From Pseudomonas sp. QTF5 (lineage in GTDB: Bacteria > Pseudomonadota > Gammaproteobacteria > Pseudomonadales > Pseudomonadaceae), in NCBI RefSeq assembly GCF_000512695.2, contig NZ_AZRW02000052.1, positions 1 through 40,577 on the forward strand: 40,577 nt of DNA, given 5' to 3'. The position numbers and the translations under genes were made by a program. This document shows, piece after piece, positions 39,990-40,577 of the stretch (position 1 is its first letter; every line of letters starts with the position of its first letter). The notes under the pieces are model-generated. The model did no database searches, was not told where the DNA came from, and saw only the letters and a program-made list of their open reading frames with translations.

Positions 39990-40271
39990 ATGGATCGCAC
40001 TCTCGCCCAAGCCGCAACCCAACTCGGTCTAACCCGGCCCAAGCTGATCGCTCTCATGCGTGAAAAGGGCTTACTCAAAGGGAACCTCCCGGCCTACCCC
40101 AAGCGCGACCGCGACTATCTGCGGATCAAGGATGGCCAGTGGTATCACGAGACATCCGGCATGCAGTACAGCCAGTCAACCAGGGTGAAACAAGCCGGCA
40201 TTCGATGGCTTGCCGAGCAACTGGGGCTGGAGCTACCAGAAATCCCGGTAGACAACCGTGACGTGGCCTAG
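39990..40271 (+). CDS. Stand-alone KilAC-domain (antirepressor C-terminal) protein
   Basis: This 93-aa protein reads LAQAATQLGLTRPKLIALMR then EKGLLKGNLPAYPKRDRDYL, and later RVKQAGIRWLAEQLG. This is the pattern of the KilA-C domain found at the C-terminus of phage antirepressors such as P1 Ant; the usual N-terminal BRO/Rha-type domain is absent. AAGGAGGGCAA precedes the ATG. It is likely DNA-binding. A role in counteracting repression is plausible but not shown. Confidence 0.8.
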   Translation: MDRTLAQAATQLGLTRPKLIALMREKGLLKGNLPAYPKRDRDYLRIKDGQWYHETSGMQYSQSTRVKQAGIRWLAEQLGLELPEIPVDNRDVA

Positions 40272-40422
40272 GGAGTACGCCCGCCAGATCGTTGCCATGC
40301 GCACACGCGAGGAGCGCAATGCCGCACTCCTTGAAGTGCCTGACCATCTGCGAGAACTGACCAAACGCCATTGCCTGAACGCCTGGAATCACCCGAAAAG
40401 GAAAAAACCAAATGAATCATGA
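40258..40422 (+). CDS. Small phage protein (54 aa)
   Basis: GTG 40258 overlaps the KilAC stop in another frame. The product begins MTWPREYARQIVAMRTREER and ends in a basic stretch (HCLNAWNHPKRKKPN). Similar short Arg-rich ORFs occur in early regions of Pseudomonas phages, from memory. The ribosome binding site is weak, so expression probably depends on coupling. Confidence 0.55.
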   Translation: MTWPREYARQIVAMRTREERNAALLEVPDHLRELTKRHCLNAWNHPKRKKPNES

Positions 40423-40577
40423 CCTCTTAGATTATTTGCTGAAAACGCTGCTTGATTTGCCTCGCGCCGAACGAACGACCAAAAAAGTTAAGAACGCCCT
40501 TGAACTTGTCGCCGAACCGGCGTTTTTCAAGGTAGTTGTCGCGTCAACCGTCCAGCTATGCCGCTCTTTTCTCGTCC
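40412..40577 (+). CDS. Partial early gene running off the window
   Basis: ATG 40412 has AAAAGG upstream and overlaps the previous gene by 11 nt. The visible 55 residues begin MNHDLLDYLLKTLLDLPRAE and are helical with basic KKVKNALELV. The 3' end is outside the window. Function unknown. Confidence 0.55.
   Translation, partial: MNHDLLDYLLKTLLDLPRAERTTKKVKNALELVAEPAFFKVVVASTVQLCRSFLV

Overview
The window joins about 6.6 kb of bacterial chromosome (left) to about 34 kb of a temperate tailed-phage genome (right). Gene content, signalling-protein architecture, a Pseudomonas-style intergenic palindrome at the left edge and high G+C with long GC-rich antisense frames all suggest a Pseudomonas-type gammaproteobacterium. 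The genus is an inference, not a demonstrated fact.

Host part (1-6639, all + strand): a small unknown protein, a short lipoprotein gene that appears frameshifted, and a two-gene signalling operon. The operon encodes a REC-PAS-GGDEF-EAL-REC cyclic-di-GMP enzyme and, 40 nt downstream, a BvgS-like hybrid histidine kinase (periplasmic binding domain, TM, HisKA, HATPase, REC, HPt).

Prophage late region (6788-31997, all - strand, transcribed right to left). In transcription order: LydA-type holin; Nu1-like small terminase; lambda gpA-like large terminase; gpW joining protein; lambda-type portal; ClpP-like prohead protease/scaffold; gpD decoration; gpE major capsid; gpFII-like attachment, gpZ-like and tail-terminator-like proteins. 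Then a P2-type contractile tail: V, a small protein, W, J, I, three tail-tip/fibre proteins, sheath FI, tube FII, chaperones E/E', tape measure T, U, X, D. Last come a GH19-type endolysin, nested Rz/Rz1 spanins and a D12 adenine methylase. The particle is therefore a chimera of a lambda-type head and a P2-type myovirus tail. Integrase and the right end are not in the window.

Prophage early and control region (32019-36391, - strand): a Cro/YdaS-like regulator, a 32-aa ORF, a CII-family protein, a C4 zinc-finger (DksA/TraR type) protein, a Toprim-VirE primase/helicase and a Q-like putative antiterminator. Next is a ~480 bp non-coding leader packed with direct and inverted repeats and ending in an intrinsic terminator just before the holin. 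Hairpins with U-tracts recur 22-26 nt upstream of six late start codons.

Immunity and accessory region (36392-39216): a LexA-like CI repressor (+ strand) and two early promoters, each with a matching AACCT-NNN-AGGTT operator between its -35 and -10. Between them lies an AT-richer leftward cassette: a retron-type reverse transcriptase, an 86-aa partner ORF and an upstream structured non-coding stretch. This looks like a prophage-borne retron/anti-phage cassette and is the most interesting item here. At the far right, a rightward early operon starts with small unknown genes and a stand-alone KilAC-domain protein and runs off the window.
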